Of a stretch of 64,000 nt of DNA, positions 41,114-51,397 are shown in pieces. Within the stretch, counting starts at the first letter, position 1. Each line of letters begins with the position of its first letter. Made by a program: the position numbers and the translations under genes. The notes beneath the pieces are model-generated. The model did not search any database and was not told the origin of the DNA. It was given only the letters and a program-made list of their open reading frames with translations. Origin of the DNA: Algoriphagus iocasae (GTDB lineage Bacteria; Bacteroidota; Bacteroidia; Cytophagales; Cyclobacteriaceae); the NCBI RefSeq assembly GCF_014206875.1, contig NZ_JACIJO010000001.1, forward strand, positions 186,001 to 250,000, written 5' to 3'.

Positions 41114-43528
41114 ATGAAAATTTCAATAAACAGACTTAAAAATCATCTCCAATTAACAGAAAGCCCAGAAGAGATTGCAGCATTGCTGACCAGATCTGGA
41201 CTTGAAGTAGAAGGGATTGAGGAATTTGAGTCGATAAAAGGAGCCCTGGAAGGTGTGGTGATCGGCGAGGTTTTAACCTGTGAAAAACATCCAGATGCTG
41301 ATAAGCTAAGTTTAACCACAGTGGATGTGGGTTTGGATACTCCTTCGCAGATTGTTTGTGGAGCTCCGAATGTGGCTGCAGGTCAAAAAGTGTTGGTTGC
41401 CAAAGTAGGTACCACTATTTATCCGACTTCGGGCGATCCATTAACGCTCAAGAAAGCAAAAATCAGAGGTCAGGTTTCTGAAGGGATGATCTGTGCCGAA
41501 GATGAATTGGGTCTTGGTACCAGTCATGCCGGAATCATGGTTCTGAATACAGACCTTCCGAATGGTACACCAGCCTCCCAACTTCTGGAAATCTCCCAAG
41601 ATCAGGTTTTAGAGATCGGGCTAACTCCCAATAGAGCTGATGCAGCTTCTCATTTGGGTGTTGCAAGGGACTTGAAAGCATTATTGGGAAGAGATATCAT
41701 TCTACCAGCTGAAGGTGAAATGAAAAAAGAAGCTGATGGCCCTACTATCACTGTAGAGGTGGAAAATGCAGATGATTGTCCTAGATATGCTGGGGTGGTT
41801 GTGACTGATTTGAAAGTAGCGCCTTCTCCGCAATGGCTTCAAAATTTTCTCCGATCGCTGGATTTGGAGCCAATTAATAATGTGGTGGATATCACCAATT
41901 TTATTTTGCATGACCTGGGGCAGCCTCTTCATGCTTTTGATGCAGATAAAATTTCCGAAGGGAAAATCATTGTTGGGAAACTTCCAAAGGATACAAAATT
42001 TGTGACTTTGGATGAAAAAGAGCGTAAGCTTTCTGGTGAGGAACTGATGATCAAAGACCCAAAAGGAGGTTTATGTATCGCAGGTGTTTTCGGAGGAGAA
42101 GGTTCTGGTGTTTCTGATGAAACCACGTCGATTTTCCTTGAATCTGCTTATTTCTCTCCGGATATTATTCGTAAAGGAAGTCAGTTTCATGGCTTAAAAA
42201 CTGATGCTTCTTTCAGATTCGAGCGCGGAACAGACCCTAATATGCCTGTTTATGCCTTGAAGCAAGCAGTGAAATTGCTTCAGGAAATTGCTGGAGGTAA
42301 AGTAGCTTCTGATATCGTAGATCTTTATCCAAATCCGATTGAGGATTTCGTGATTGATGTGGAGTATGGTCATGTGAATCGTTTGATTGGGAAGAAAATC
42401 GAGCCATCTGAAGTGAAGTCCATTTTGGAAAGCTTGGACATTCAGGTAAAGAATGAAACAGCAGAGGGTTTAACGGCAATTGCCAAACCATATCGTGTGG
42501 ATGTGACCCGTGAGGCGGACATTATCGAAGAGATTTTAAGAATCCATGGCTTCCATCAGGTTCTTCTTGCCGAAAATTTGAAAACCGATTATCTGGCTGA
42601 GCATCCAGTTAAAGATCTTAATAAACTTCAATATCGATTGACTGAGATTCTTTCTGGTCAGGGGTATTTCGAAATGATTACCAATAGTTTGACAAAACCT
42701 TCTTATGCAGAAAAATCCGGCTATTTGGATCCAACCAAAAGCGTTGAAATCTATAACAAGCTAAGTGAGGATTTGGGAGTAATGCGTCAGACTTTGTTGT
42801 TTACAGGATTGGAAGTTTTGGCGAGAAATATCAATCGTAGGCAGACAGATCTGAAAACTTTTGAATTTGGTACTGTGTATCAAAAGACAGAAGATGGATA
42901 CAAAGAAGGAAGACGATTGGCGATTTTCCATTCTGGGAATAAATCTTCTGAGAGTTGGATTGAGCCTGCTAGACCATTTGCATTTGCAGATTTATATTCC
43001 ACAGTAGAAAAGATTTTGGATAAATTAAATATCAATATCGGAGATGTGAGCATGGTGGAAACAGCTCCATTTGCTTATGGTTTGAAATTGATGTTGGGTC
43101 AGAAAGAGATTGGGTCTATTGGTTTGGTGGATGACAAGTTGCTCAAGTTGGCAGAAGTGAGACAGGAAGTTTTCTTTGCTGAGTTGGATTGGGACTTGCT
43201 TTGCAAGAAAGCCAGTGGATTGAAGAGCTACGAGGAGATCTCAAAATTCCCGGAAGTAAGGAGAGATTTGTCTTTGGTAATTGACAAAACGGTAACCTTT
43301 GATCAGGTAAAATCCGTAGGAATTAAATTCGGAGGAAAATTATTACGAAGAATTGGCGTTTTTGATGTGTACCAAGGTGACAAAATCGATGCAGGTAAAA
43401 AGGCATATGCATTGAGTTTTCATCTACAGGATCAGGAAAATACCCTGACCGATAAGGTAATTGACAAAACAATGAGTAAATTGATTCAAGCCTTTGAAAA
43501 AGAAGTAGGTGCATTGATCCGTACTTAG
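41114..43528 (+). CDS. pheT: Phenylalanyl-tRNA synthetase beta subunit
   Basis: The 804-residue protein is the full length for bacterial PheT. It shows the N-terminal tRNA-binding (EMAP-like) domain with VIGEVLTCEKHPDADKLSL, the B3/B4 editing region (RFERGTDPNMP), the B5 domain and the C-terminal anticodon-binding FDX-ACB domain. It pairs with PheS, encoded elsewhere, to charge tRNA-Phe. The gene begins the zapA-rny group. Confidence 0.96.
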   Translation: MKISINRLKNHLQLTESPEEIAALLTRSGLEVEGIEEFESIKGALEGVVIGEVLTCEKHPDADKLSLTTVDVGLDTPSQIVCGAPNVAAGQKVLVAKVGTTIYPTSGDPLTLKKAKIRGQVSEGMICAEDELGLGTSHAGIMVLNTDLPNGTPASQLLEISQDQVLEIGLTPNRADAASHLGVARDLKALLGRDIILPAEGEMKKEADGPTITVEVENADDCPRYAGVVVTDLKVAPSPQWLQNFLRSLDLEPINNVVDITNFILHDLGQPLHAFDADKISEGKIIVGKLPKDTKFVTLDEKERKLSGEELMIKDPKGGLCIAGVFGGEGSGVSDETTSIFLESAYFSPDIIRKGSQFHGLKTDASFRFERGTDPNMPVYALKQAVKLLQEIAGGKVASDIVDLYPNPIEDFVIDVEYGHVNRLIGKKIEPSEVKSILESLDIQVKNETAEGLTAIAKPYRVDVTREADIIEEILRIHGFHQVLLAENLKTDYLAEHPVKDLNKLQYRLTEILSGQGYFEMITNSLTKPSYAEKSGYLDPTKSVEIYNKLSEDLGVMRQTLLFTGLEVLARNINRRQTDLKTFEFGTVYQKTEDGYKEGRRLAIFHSGNKSSESWIEPARPFAFADLYSTVEKILDKLNINIGDVSMVETAPFAYGLKLMLGQKEIGSIGLVDDKLLKLAEVRQEVFFAELDWDLLCKKASGLKSYEEISKFPEVRRDLSLVIDKTVTFDQVKSVGIKFGGKLLRRIGVFDVYQGDKIDAGKKAYALSFHLQDQENTLTDKVIDKTMSKLIQAFEKEVGALIRT

Positions 43529-43530
43529 AA

Positions 43531-43815
43531 ATGATCCACGACGAACTGCAAAAATTAGAAAAGCTGGTACATCAAGCCAGTAAGAAATTACTTCATTTGA
43601 GCGAAGAAAATGAGCAATTGAAGGAAAAAATGACTGAAATGACGGCTGAATTAAGTCAAAAGGAGCAGGAAATCGAACATTTTAAAAATAAGATTAAAAT
43701 TAGTAACATTGTAGACAGCCGACCGGTGAATTCAGGAGATTCCACCGAAATGAGTGAATTAATCAATAATTATATACAAGAAATCGACCATTTAATCACC
43801 TACTTATCCGAGTGA
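43531..43815 (+). CDS. Small coiled-coil protein before zapA
   Basis: The 94-residue product is a continuous heptad-type helix (LQKLEKLVHQASKKLLHLSEENEQLKEKM) with an acidic tail ending LITYLSE. It is 2 bases after pheT and 1 base before zapA. In other phyla zapB-like coiled-coil division proteins have the same shape; a role as a ZapA partner is inferred from the order. Confidence 0.75.
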   Translation: MIHDELQKLEKLVHQASKKLLHLSEENEQLKEKMTEMTAELSQKEQEIEHFKNKIKISNIVDSRPVNSGDSTEMSELINNYIQEIDHLITYLSE

Positions 43816-43816
43816 T

Positions 43817-44101
43817 ATGGAGACACTTGCCATCAAAGTAAAAATAGGGGACAGAGAATATCCCATGCGCGTCAAGATCGAGGATGAAGCCAAGATCAGG
43901 CATGCGGGCAAGTTGATTAATGAAAAATTGAGAAGGTATAAAGAGGAGTTTGGGTTAGATGATAATCAGGATTTACTGGCAATGGTAGCTTTTGACTGCA
44001 TGGTGGAGTCATTGGAAACCAATGAAGTAAATGCAGAAGATAGTGAACATATCCGCAACAGTATTTCCCAACTGAATACCCTACTTTCGAAAGCCTTGTA
44101 A
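43817..44101 (+). CDS. zapA: ZapA-like cell-division protein
   Basis: The 94-residue protein has the ZapA domain: VKIGDREYPMRVKIEDEAKI, the helix AGKLINEKLRRYKEEF and the C-terminal coiled coil. ZapA binds FtsZ filaments and bundles them at the division site. It is co-oriented with the coiled-coil gene 1 base upstream. Confidence 0.85.
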   Translation: METLAIKVKIGDREYPMRVKIEDEAKIRHAGKLINEKLRRYKEEFGLDDNQDLLAMVAFDCMVESLETNEVNAEDSEHIRNSISQLNTLLSKAL

Positions 44102-44169
44102 TTATTTGTTACAACCTTATTTCAGGAATTTTTCAGATTCCCCGCAGGTGAATTATATATAAATAACCT

Positions 44170-45735
44170 ATGGGAGAGATAGTATACATCATCCTTGCCG
44201 CCCTGGTTGGGCTTGGCGTTGGAGCCGCGATAGCGGGATTATTGATCAAAAATAAAAACCAAAAACTCGAAGAAGAGACTAAAGAGCGTGTGAAATCCAT
44301 GCTCAGAGAGGCAGAGATCAATGCCGAATCCATCAAGAAAGACCGTATTCTTGAAGCAAAAGAAAAGTACCTGAAACTCAAATCTGAGTTTGATGAAGAA
44401 GTGAGTAATAAGAAAAACATTATCATTTCTAATGAAAATAAAGTCAAGCAAAGAGAGCAGCAGGTTTCAAAAGAACTGGAGCAGCTAAAGAGAAAAGAAG
44501 CTGAACTAGACAGTAAAAAAGAGAATTTATCTGCCCAGCTTCATGCCGTTCAGGTGAAAAAAGAAGAGCTGGATCGAGTGACCAATCAGCGAATTGCAGA
44601 CTTGGAAAAAGTCGCAAATCTTACCCGTGAAGAGGCTAGAGAACAGCTTGTGACTATGCTTACAGAGGAAGCTCAATCCAAAGCATCCTCTCAGATCAAG
44701 GATATTCTAGACGAAGCCAAACTGACTGCTACCAAGCAGGCGAAGAAAATTGTTTTGGACACCATCCAGCGTACTGCAACTGAGCATGCGGTAGAAAACT
44801 GCGTTTCTGTTTTCAATATCGAAAGTGATGATATCAAAGGAAAAATCATTGGTAGAGAAGGTAGAAATATCAGAGCTCTTGAAGCCGCTACTGGAGTAGA
44901 AATCGTAGTGGATGATACTCCTGAAGCAATAATTATTTCAGGTTTTGATCCTGTGAGAAGAGAAATTGCCAAGCTTTCACTTCATAGATTGGTGCAGGAT
45001 GGTAGAATCCACCCGGCAAGAATTGAAGAGGTTGTTGCGAAGACTGAAAAGAACATTGAAGAAGAGATCGTAGAAATTGGAGAGAGAACTTGTATCGATC
45101 TTGGGATTCACGGTCTTCATCCAGAATTGATCCGAATGGTGGGTCGAATGAGATTTAGATCTTCCTATGGACAGAATTTGCTTCAGCACTCCAGAGAAGT
45201 AGCGAAGCTTTCAGCAACTATGGCTGCCGAAATGGGCTTAAATGCCAAGATGGCAAAACGTGCCGGCTTACTTCACGATATCGGAAAAGTATGGCCGGAA
45301 GAGCAAGAGTTGCCTCACGCAGTATTGGGTATGGAGCTGGCAAAACGTTACAAAGAACATCCTGAAATCTGTAATGCTATTGGAGCTCACCACGATGAGA
45401 TTGAGATGACTTCGATGATTTCTCCGATTGTACAGGCATCCGATGCCATTTCAGGTGCGAGACCAGGTGCGAGAAGAGAAGTGATGGATAGTTACATCAA
45501 GCGTCTGAAAGAATTGGAGGAGTTGGCTTTAAGCTTTGATGGAGTGAATAAATGTTTTGCCATGCAGGCAGGTAGAGAGCTACGTGTGCTAGTAGATGCA
45601 GACAATGTAGATGACTCTACAGCCGGAAAACTTTCCTTCGATATTTCTCAGAAAATCGAAAAGGAAATGCAATATCCTGGACAAATCAAGATCACTGTGA
45701 TCAGAGAAATGAGAGCCGTGAATTACGCTAGATAA
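44170..45735 (+). CDS. rny: Ribonuclease Y
   Basis: The 521-residue protein has an N-terminal membrane helix ([19 protein letters not shown]), a long coiled coil, a KH domain with [19 protein letters not shown], and an HD domain with [17 protein letters not shown] and LLHDIGK. It is the membrane-bound endonuclease that starts mRNA decay. It lies 68 bases after zapA. Confidence 0.95.
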   Translation: MGEIVYIILAALVGLGVGAAIAGLLIKNKNQKLEEETKERVKSMLREAEINAESIKKDRILEAKEKYLKLKSEFDEEVSNKKNIIISNENKVKQREQQVSKELEQLKRKEAELDSKKENLSAQLHAVQVKKEELDRVTNQRIADLEKVANLTREEAREQLVTMLTEEAQSKASSQIKDILDEAKLTATKQAKKIVLDTIQRTATEHAVENCVSVFNIESDDIKGKIIGREGRNIRALEAATGVEIVVDDTPEAIIISGFDPVRREIAKLSLHRLVQDGRIHPARIEEVVAKTEKNIEEEIVEIGERTCIDLGIHGLHPELIRMVGRMRFRSSYGQNLLQHSREVAKLSATMAAEMGLNAKMAKRAGLLHDIGKVWPEEQELPHAVLGMELAKRYKEHPEICNAIGAHHDEIEMTSMISPIVQASDAISGARPGARREVMDSYIKRLKELEELALSFDGVNKCFAMQAGRELRVLVDADNVDDSTAGKLSFDISQKIEKEMQYPGQIKITVIREMRAVNYAR

Positions 45736-45760
45736 CTTAAGAATTAATTCTTACTTTAAG

Positions 45761-45926
45761 GAGGTTGTTTCAAAAGAACTGTTTGTCACATTGAGCACTT
45801 GAGAGACGAGAGTCTCGAAATCGAAATGTGGTTTGATTATAAATTTCAAGCCTTCGATATACGCGACTTTTGTCGCTTCAGTGCTCAGGCTGACAAATAA
45901 CAGTCAAATGAGGCAGCCTCTTTTTT
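45761..45926. repeat. Long inverted-repeat hairpin element after rny
   Basis: The outer arms, GAGGTTGTTTC...TTTGTCACATTGAGCA and TGCTCAGGCTGACAAA...GAGGCAGCCTC, form an imperfect stem of about 40 bases around a 90-base centre that has a second GACGAGAGTCTC-type hairpin. The right arm ends in TTTTTT, so the element also works as a terminator for rny. It resembles dispersed intergenic elements of Bacteroidota, or a MITE-like unit, but no second copy is in the window. Confidence 0.75.
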
Positions 45927-45932
45927 GTGCCT

Positions 45933-46697
45933 ATGTATTTATTCTATTCACTTCTTCATAAGATTTTGGAAAGGATCTTTCAGCGTCATTCTTATCTGAG
46001 GAGACCCAAACTCAGTAGTGCAGATAAGGTTTATCTGGAGAATAATTTTCCTTTTTACCAACGGCTGAATCCAAATCACAAAGAGGAGTTTGTGAGTAAG
46101 CTGGAGATGGTTTTAAAAGGCAGGACCTTTATAGGCAGGTCCGAAATCAGAGTAATCACTCAAGAGATGAAACTCCTGATAGGAGCCACTATTGTGATGG
46201 TGACTTTTGGATTTCGGGAACTGAGGCTTCCACATTTCAGCAAAATATTAATCTATCCAGATACGTATTACAGTACTATTTCCAAACAATATCATCGAGG
46301 GGAAGTGAACCCGAGACATGGGATTATAGTACTTTCCTGGAATTGTTTTCTAAGAGGATACGAAAATGAAAGAGATGGTGAGAATTTAGGTATTCATGAA
46401 ATTGCCCATGCTTTAAAACTAGAAAACATCATCAAGGGAAATGATGAAAGTGATTTTTTTGACTTGTCTACTTACATGGATTATAAAGCTCTAGCTATAG
46501 AGGAGGTTGAAAAAATAAAATCAGGCCAAGTCTCATTTTTCAGGTCTGCGGGCGGAATCAACGAACATGAGTTTTTCGCTGTAGCATTGGAAAATTTCTT
46601 CGAACGACCACATCAGTTTTTTCAATACAATTCAAAATTGTACGGCACAATTGTGCGCCTATTGAGACAAGATCCGAGGGTTTGGATTAAGAATTAA
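45933..46697 (+). CDS. MtfA-like zinc peptidase
   Basis: The 254-residue protein has the MtfA family pattern with the zinc motif HEIAHAL and the preceding NPRHGIIVLSW strand; a second metal ligand is likely in the EHEFFAVALENFF region. MtfA of enteric bacteria binds the Mlc regulator and cleaves peptides; the partner here is unknown. ATG 45933 is used; a GTG six bases upstream is possible. Its 3' end overlaps the uxaB 3' end by 11 bases (convergent). Confidence 0.8.
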   Translation: MYLFYSLLHKILERIFQRHSYLRRPKLSSADKVYLENNFPFYQRLNPNHKEEFVSKLEMVLKGRTFIGRSEIRVITQEMKLLIGATIVMVTFGFRELRLPHFSKILIYPDTYYSTISKQYHRGEVNPRHGIIVLSWNCFLRGYENERDGENLGIHEIAHALKLENIIKGNDESDFFDLSTYMDYKALAIEEVEKIKSGQVSFFRSAGGINEHEFFAVALENFFERPHQFFQYNSKLYGTIVRLLRQDPRVWIKN

Positions 46698-48090
46698 TCA
46701 GTGTTTTAGCTTCTTGTGAAACAAGTTCTGGAAGTCCCTCTATTTCACTTAAATCCAATCCCCAATAACTATACTCAGACAAGAGTTTGTTTACAGTTTC
46801 TTCAGTTGTAGAAAGCTCCCAAGCTTTTTTGAAGAATTCTAGAATCGCTGGATCATCTTTCAATGGAATGGTTTCTCCATGATATTCACCTTTATAGAAA
46901 ACAAGAAGAGCAGCTAGGGATTTCACCAAAAGTGGAGGCCAAGTTTTATTTTTCTTATGGTATTCTAATAAGGAGGGAAGTACTCTTACCTTGAATTTTG
47001 GAATGGAATTCAAAGCGATGGAGATCAATTCATGATGAATGAAAGGATTGGCAAATCGCTCTAAAACATCGTTTGCAAACTTTTCCAATTCATCTTTTGG
47101 CATGTCCAATGTTGGGATAATTTCATTGAAAATCACCTCTCTCATAAATTTTCCGATTACAGGATCTTCCACAGCTTCACGCACAGTTCGGATTCCTGAT
47201 AGGTATGCATAAGGAACCATAGAGGTATGACCTCCATTAAGGATTCTTACTTTTCTGGTTCTGAATGGCGTCAGGTCTTTGACAAATAACACATCCAGTC
47301 CGGCTTTGTCCAGCGGGAACTCTTCCTTCACATGATCCGGAGCTTCTATCGCCCAGAAGTGGAAAGGTTCAGCCATTACCGCCAGTTTATCCTCAAATCC
47401 AATACGCTCTTGAATTTCCTGGATGCTGTCTTTCGGAAAACCTGGGACGATCCTATCCACCAATGTATTGCAAAATGTACAAGCACTGTAAAGCCATTCT
47501 GTAAATGCATTGGGAAGTTTCCAAAGTGTCGCATATTGGTCAATACAAGCCTTCAGCGTTCCTCCATTGTTTTCTATCAATTCGCAAGGAATGAATACAA
47601 ATCCTTTGGAAGTATCTCCCTCAAAATGCAGGAATCGTTGATAAAGCAAAGCCGCTAAGATGGCTGGGAATGAATTGGGAACTTTAGTCGGGTCAATATC
47701 CGAGGGGTCAAATTGAATTCCTGATTCGGTGGTATTCGAAATCACAAACCTTAAATCCGGGTTTTTGGCGAGTTCCAAGTAAGCTTGATAATCCTCATTT
47801 GGATTGCAAATTCCGGAAACGCAGGTGATCAACTTGGCTTCATCCACCCGCTTCCCGTCCTTTAAACCTCTGATCAAAACATGAAACAGACAATCTTGAG
47901 CGATCATTTTTGGATCTGCAATAGGGGAGTGCACCTGTACTACTTGGATATTTCCATCAAAAACACCTTTGTCATTGGCTTCATCTACCATGTAGTCAGT
48001 AAAGCCCCGTAGGAAATTTCCATTTCCGAATTGAAGGATTTTGATAGGTCTGGGTTTTGCTGAAACAGCAGATCGAGTCAGTGATTTCAT
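46687..48090 (-). CDS. uxaB: Tagaturonate reductase (UxaB)
   Basis: The 467-residue enzyme belongs to the mannitol dehydrogenase family: the N-terminal nucleotide fold ILQFGNGNFLRGF, the RILNGGHTSMVPYAYL motif, where K and N residues act in catalysis, and the late ELISIALNSIPKFKVRVLP. It reduces tagaturonate to altronate in the galacturonate pathway. It is the last gene of the kduI-kduD-lacI-uxaC-uxaB operon and follows uxaC by 12 bases. Confidence 0.9.
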   Translation of the reverse strand: MKSLTRSAVSAKPRPIKILQFGNGNFLRGFTDYMVDEANDKGVFDGNIQVVQVHSPIADPKMIAQDCLFHVLIRGLKDGKRVDEAKLITCVSGICNPNEDYQAYLELAKNPDLRFVISNTTESGIQFDPSDIDPTKVPNSFPAILAALLYQRFLHFEGDTSKGFVFIPCELIENNGGTLKACIDQYATLWKLPNAFTEWLYSACTFCNTLVDRIVPGFPKDSIQEIQERIGFEDKLAVMAEPFHFWAIEAPDHVKEEFPLDKAGLDVLFVKDLTPFRTRKVRILNGGHTSMVPYAYLSGIRTVREAVEDPVIGKFMREVIFNEIIPTLDMPKDELEKFANDVLERFANPFIHHELISIALNSIPKFKVRVLPSLLEYHKKNKTWPPLLVKSLAALLVFYKGEYHGETIPLKDDPAILEFFKKAWELSTTEETVNKLLSEYSYWGLDLSEIEGLPELVSQEAKTLINS

Positions 48091-48102
48091 GTTGTTAAAT
48101 GA

Positions 48103-49527
48103 TTAAGCAAATTGGAAAAAATCTTTAGCATTGTGGTAACAGATGTCAGAAACGATTTTACCGAGCCATTCTTCATCAGCGGGTAATTCTCCATTTTCCA
48201 CATCTTGGCCTATCAAATTGCAAAGTGTTCTTCGGAAGTATTCGTGTCTTGGAAATGAAAGGAAACTTCTGGAATCAGTAAGCATACCCACAAAGCAACT
48301 TAGCATCCCCATGTTTGAAAGTACATTGAGTTGCTTTTCCATTCCATCTTTTTGATCTAAAAACCACCAACCTGAACCGAACTGAATTTTGCCTTTAACA
48401 GAACCATCATTAAAGTTACCTGCCATGGTTGCAAATACTTCATTGTCCCGAGGGTTGAGGTTGTAAAGGATGGTTTTTGCGAGTTGGTCAGTTTTGTCGA
48501 GCTCGTTTAAAAAGCCAGCTAAGGGTGCTGCCTGCTCAAAATCCCCAATGGAATCAAAACCCGTATCCGGTCCCAGGATAGACAGCATTCGCTCATTGGT
48601 ATTTCGGATAGCCCCTAAGTGAAATTGTTGTGTCCAGCCTTTTGAAGCGTACATTTTACATAGTTCAAGTAGGGTGGCAAATTTGAAATATTCAATTTCC
48701 TCGATCTTCAGCTCCTCGCCTTGGTACACTTTATGGAAAAGTGAGGAAATAGAATAAGCCCCATTTTTAAAGAAATAGAGTTTCTCCATTCCATGATCCG
48801 AAAGTCGACAACCCATTTGATCAAAGAAATCAATCCGGTTTTGCAAAGCAGATAATAGATCTTCAAAAGATCGAATAGAAATTCCTGATACAGCGCCTAG
48901 CTTTTCTAGGTAAGCTTTATAGGTGATTGGATTTTCTACGGCAAATGATTTGTCCGGCCTGAAGGCAGGATACATCTTAACAGGAGCATTTGAATGCTTC
49001 ATCTGAAGATGGGAATCCAGGTCATCTGTTGGATCATCTGTGGTACAGACGGTTTCTACATTCATTTTATGAAGGAGACCTTGGGTGTTATAATTCCCGC
49101 TGGTGAGCAGAGCATTTGTTTCATTGTAAATATCTACTCCATTGGCTCCAGTTAACAGTTCTTCGATCCCAAAATACCTCTGAAGTTCAAGATGAGTCCA
49201 ATGATAAAGAGGGTTTCTCATGGTGTAGGGAACAGTTTCGGACCATTTTTGAAATTTTAATTCCGGAGTACTGTTTCCAGTAATAAATTTTTCAGGAATT
49301 CCCATGGTTCTCATTGCCCTCCATTTGTAGTGGTCTCCTTCCAGCCATGCTTCAGTGATATTATTGAATTGCCTGTTTAATGCGATGTCTTTCGGTGAAA
49401 GATGGCAGTGGTAATCAATAATAGGCTGGTGAGAAGCATAAGTATGATATAGAATCTGACTGAATTCACTTTTTAAAAGGAAGTTTTCAGACAAAAATCC
49501 CGTGGATTGCAATGGTGATGAATACAT
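48103..49527 (-). CDS. uxaC: Glucuronate/galacturonate isomerase (UxaC)
   Basis: The 474-residue protein has the amidohydrolase-like UxaC motifs: DYHCHLSPKDIA at residue 37 (metal ligands His), TDDPTDDLDSH, RNTNERMLSILGPDTG, MLTDSRSFLSFPRHEYFRR near the end. It converts galacturonate to tagaturonate and glucuronate to fructuronate. It is 12 bases downstream of the LacI-type regulator gene. Confidence 0.94.
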   Translation of the reverse strand: MYSSPLQSTGFLSENFLLKSEFSQILYHTYASHQPIIDYHCHLSPKDIALNRQFNNITEAWLEGDHYKWRAMRTMGIPEKFITGNSTPELKFQKWSETVPYTMRNPLYHWTHLELQRYFGIEELLTGANGVDIYNETNALLTSGNYNTQGLLHKMNVETVCTTDDPTDDLDSHLQMKHSNAPVKMYPAFRPDKSFAVENPITYKAYLEKLGAVSGISIRSFEDLLSALQNRIDFFDQMGCRLSDHGMEKLYFFKNGAYSISSLFHKVYQGEELKIEEIEYFKFATLLELCKMYASKGWTQQFHLGAIRNTNERMLSILGPDTGFDSIGDFEQAAPLAGFLNELDKTDQLAKTILYNLNPRDNEVFATMAGNFNDGSVKGKIQFGSGWWFLDQKDGMEKQLNVLSNMGMLSCFVGMLTDSRSFLSFPRHEYFRRTLCNLIGQDVENGELPADEEWLGKIVSDICYHNAKDFFQFA

Positions 49528-49539
49528 GATATTAAAAGA

Positions 49540-50556
49540 CTATTTAGAAGAGTCTCTGATGATTAATTCTGGTTTAAGTATGGTTTTCTTTGCCACAGTG
49601 TCGGTGTTTGGGCTGTTTAATAGCTCAAAGAAAGTTTCTGCAGTGATTTTGCCCATTGGAATACTTTTCTGATCCACTGTGGTAATGGCCGGCTCTGTAA
49701 AAGATGTGAAGGGTTCATTACCAAAACCTGCAAGTTTCACCTGTTCGGGGATTTTATATCCATGTTCCTTTAATACTTGCATGGCACCCATAATGGCATA
49801 ATCTGAAGCGGAAAAGACCCCATCAAAAGAGATTTTTTTCTTTAGAATTTCCTCCATTTTTTTCCTTCCATCTTCCAGCTGCATGTTGCTATAAACTATC
49901 AGTTCCGGATCAACAGTCAAACCATGGTCTTTCAGGGCGTCTTCGTATCCTCGTTTTCTTTCTTTATAGATGTTTATTCTCTGTGTACTTGTAAAATGAA
50001 CAATTCTTTTACACCCGTTTTGAATCAAATGATCTACTGTTTGATAAGCACCCAAATAATCATCAATGACCACTTGGCTAACTTCCAATTCATTCGAAAT
50101 CCTGTCAAATAGAACCAAGGGAATTCCTTTGTTCATAATTTTTTCAAAGTGATCAAAGTTTTCCGTCGCCTTTCCGATCGAAGCAATTATCCCATCCACC
50201 CTTGCATTCAATAAAGCCTCCACCGTTTGAACTTCCTTATCAAATTCATCATAAGATTGCGAAATGATGATTTTATAATTTAAGCTATTGGCGATTTCTT
50301 CAATTCCTCTGATCACAGACGAGAAGAAATTCCTGTTGGCAGTAGGAACAATCACTCCAATTAATCTACTTTTTCCGCTTCGTAAAGCTGAGGCAATATG
50401 GTTTGGCTGATAGTTGAGTTGTTTTGCTATTTTAAGTACCTTTTTCTTAGTGGCTTCAGAAATCCTCGGATTGTCATTTAAAGCTCTTGATACAGTACTT
50501 GCGGTTATTTTCAACTTTTCAGCTATGTCATGAATGGTGGCTTTTTGTTTCTTCAT
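49540..50556 (-). CDS. LacI-family regulator of the pectin locus
   Basis: The 338-residue protein has a LacI helix-turn-helix (TIHDIAEKLKITASTVSRALND) with the hinge helix SALRSGKSRLIG, then the periplasmic-binding-like sensor domain. It is encoded inside the uronate operon, between kduD and uxaC. The near-palindromic AATCGATT-core sites at 52249, 52425, 63145 and 63311 are the probable operators. The inducer should be an intermediate of uronate breakdown, such as KDG, by analogy with other pectin regulators; this is inference. Confidence 0.88.
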   Translation of the reverse strand: MKKQKATIHDIAEKLKITASTVSRALNDNPRISEATKKKVLKIAKQLNYQPNHIASALRSGKSRLIGVIVPTANRNFFSSVIRGIEEIANSLNYKIIISQSYDEFDKEVQTVEALLNARVDGIIASIGKATENFDHFEKIMNKGIPLVLFDRISNELEVSQVVIDDYLGAYQTVDHLIQNGCKRIVHFTSTQRINIYKERKRGYEDALKDHGLTVDPELIVYSNMQLEDGRKKMEEILKKKISFDGVFSASDYAIMGAMQVLKEHGYKIPEQVKLAGFGNEPFTSFTEPAITTVDQKSIPMGKITAETFFELLNSPNTDTVAKKTILKPELIIRDSSK

Positions 50557-50607
50557 TACAGATAGCGGTTTGGGTATATTGTTCCAATTTATGGATTTTA
50601 AGGTTTA

Positions 50608-51396
50608 TCATTCTCCATGAGGTTTTCCTATTGTTGCGAGAATTCCTCCGTCTACATAGATAATCTGTCCATTAATGAAATCACTGGCCGAACTAGCCAG
50701 AAATACGGCTGTTCCTCCTAGGTCATCAGGATCACCCCATTTCGCAGCTGGGGTTCTGTTGATAATAAAATCATTGAAAGGATGTCCATCGACACGGATT
50801 GGAGCTGTTTGCTCAGTGGCAAAATAACCAGGGCCAATTCCATTGACCTGAATATTGAATTTTGCCCATTCTGTGGCGAGATTTCTTGTAAGCATTTTTA
50901 ATCCACCTTTTGCGGCAGCATAAGCACTTACTGTATTTCTTCCCAACTCACTCATCATAGAACAAATGTTAATGATTTTACCTCCAGTCCCTCTTTCCAC
51001 CATGGTCTTTGCTACCCGTTGAGAAACGATAAATGGCGAAACTAAATCAATGTCTATGATCTTTCGAAAATCGTTTGGATCCATCTCCAAGGCTGGAGTC
51101 CGTTGGATCATCCCGGCATTATTTACCAGAATGTCGATTGCGCCGACTTCGGCCTCAATCTTTGAAATAGCTTGGTTTACCAGACCCGCATCCCTTACAT
51201 CAAATAAATAAGGGTGGACTGTGATTCCCTCCGCAGTGTACTGCCCAATGGCGGCATCCATCTTTTCAGGTGTGTGTCCGTTGATGACAAGCTGGGCTCC
51301 TTGATGTGCCAAGGCTTTTGCCATTGCCATTCCCAAGCCATGGGTTGCTCCAGTGACCAATGCGGTTTTGCCAGTTAGATCAAAGTTCGGCTTCAT
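50608..51396 (-). CDS. kduD: KduD-like 2-dehydro-3-deoxy-gluconate dehydrogenase (SDR)
   Basis: The 262-residue SDR has the NAD-binding TGATHGLG at residue 16, NNAG, the Ser and the YAAAKG active-site residues, and the tail VDGGILATIG. Its position one base after kduI fits 5-keto-4-deoxyuronate conversion to KDG. Gluconate 5-dehydrogenases are close in sequence, so the substrate is set mainly by context. Confidence 0.85.
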   Translation of the reverse strand: MKPNFDLTGKTALVTGATHGLGMAMAKALAHQGAQLVINGHTPEKMDAAIGQYTAEGITVHPYLFDVRDAGLVNQAISKIEAEVGAIDILVNNAGMIQRTPALEMDPNDFRKIIDIDLVSPFIVSQRVAKTMVERGTGGKIINICSMMSELGRNTVSAYAAAKGGLKMLTRNLATEWAKFNIQVNGIGPGYFATEQTAPIRVDGHPFNDFIINRTPAAKWGDPDDLGGTAVFLASSASDFINGQIIYVDGGILATIGKPHGE

Positions 51397-51397
51397 C

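Noticed and set aside
44101..44170. 6S RNA next to zapA, as in proteobacteria
   Set aside because: The gap is only 68 bases and shows no extended bubble hairpin.
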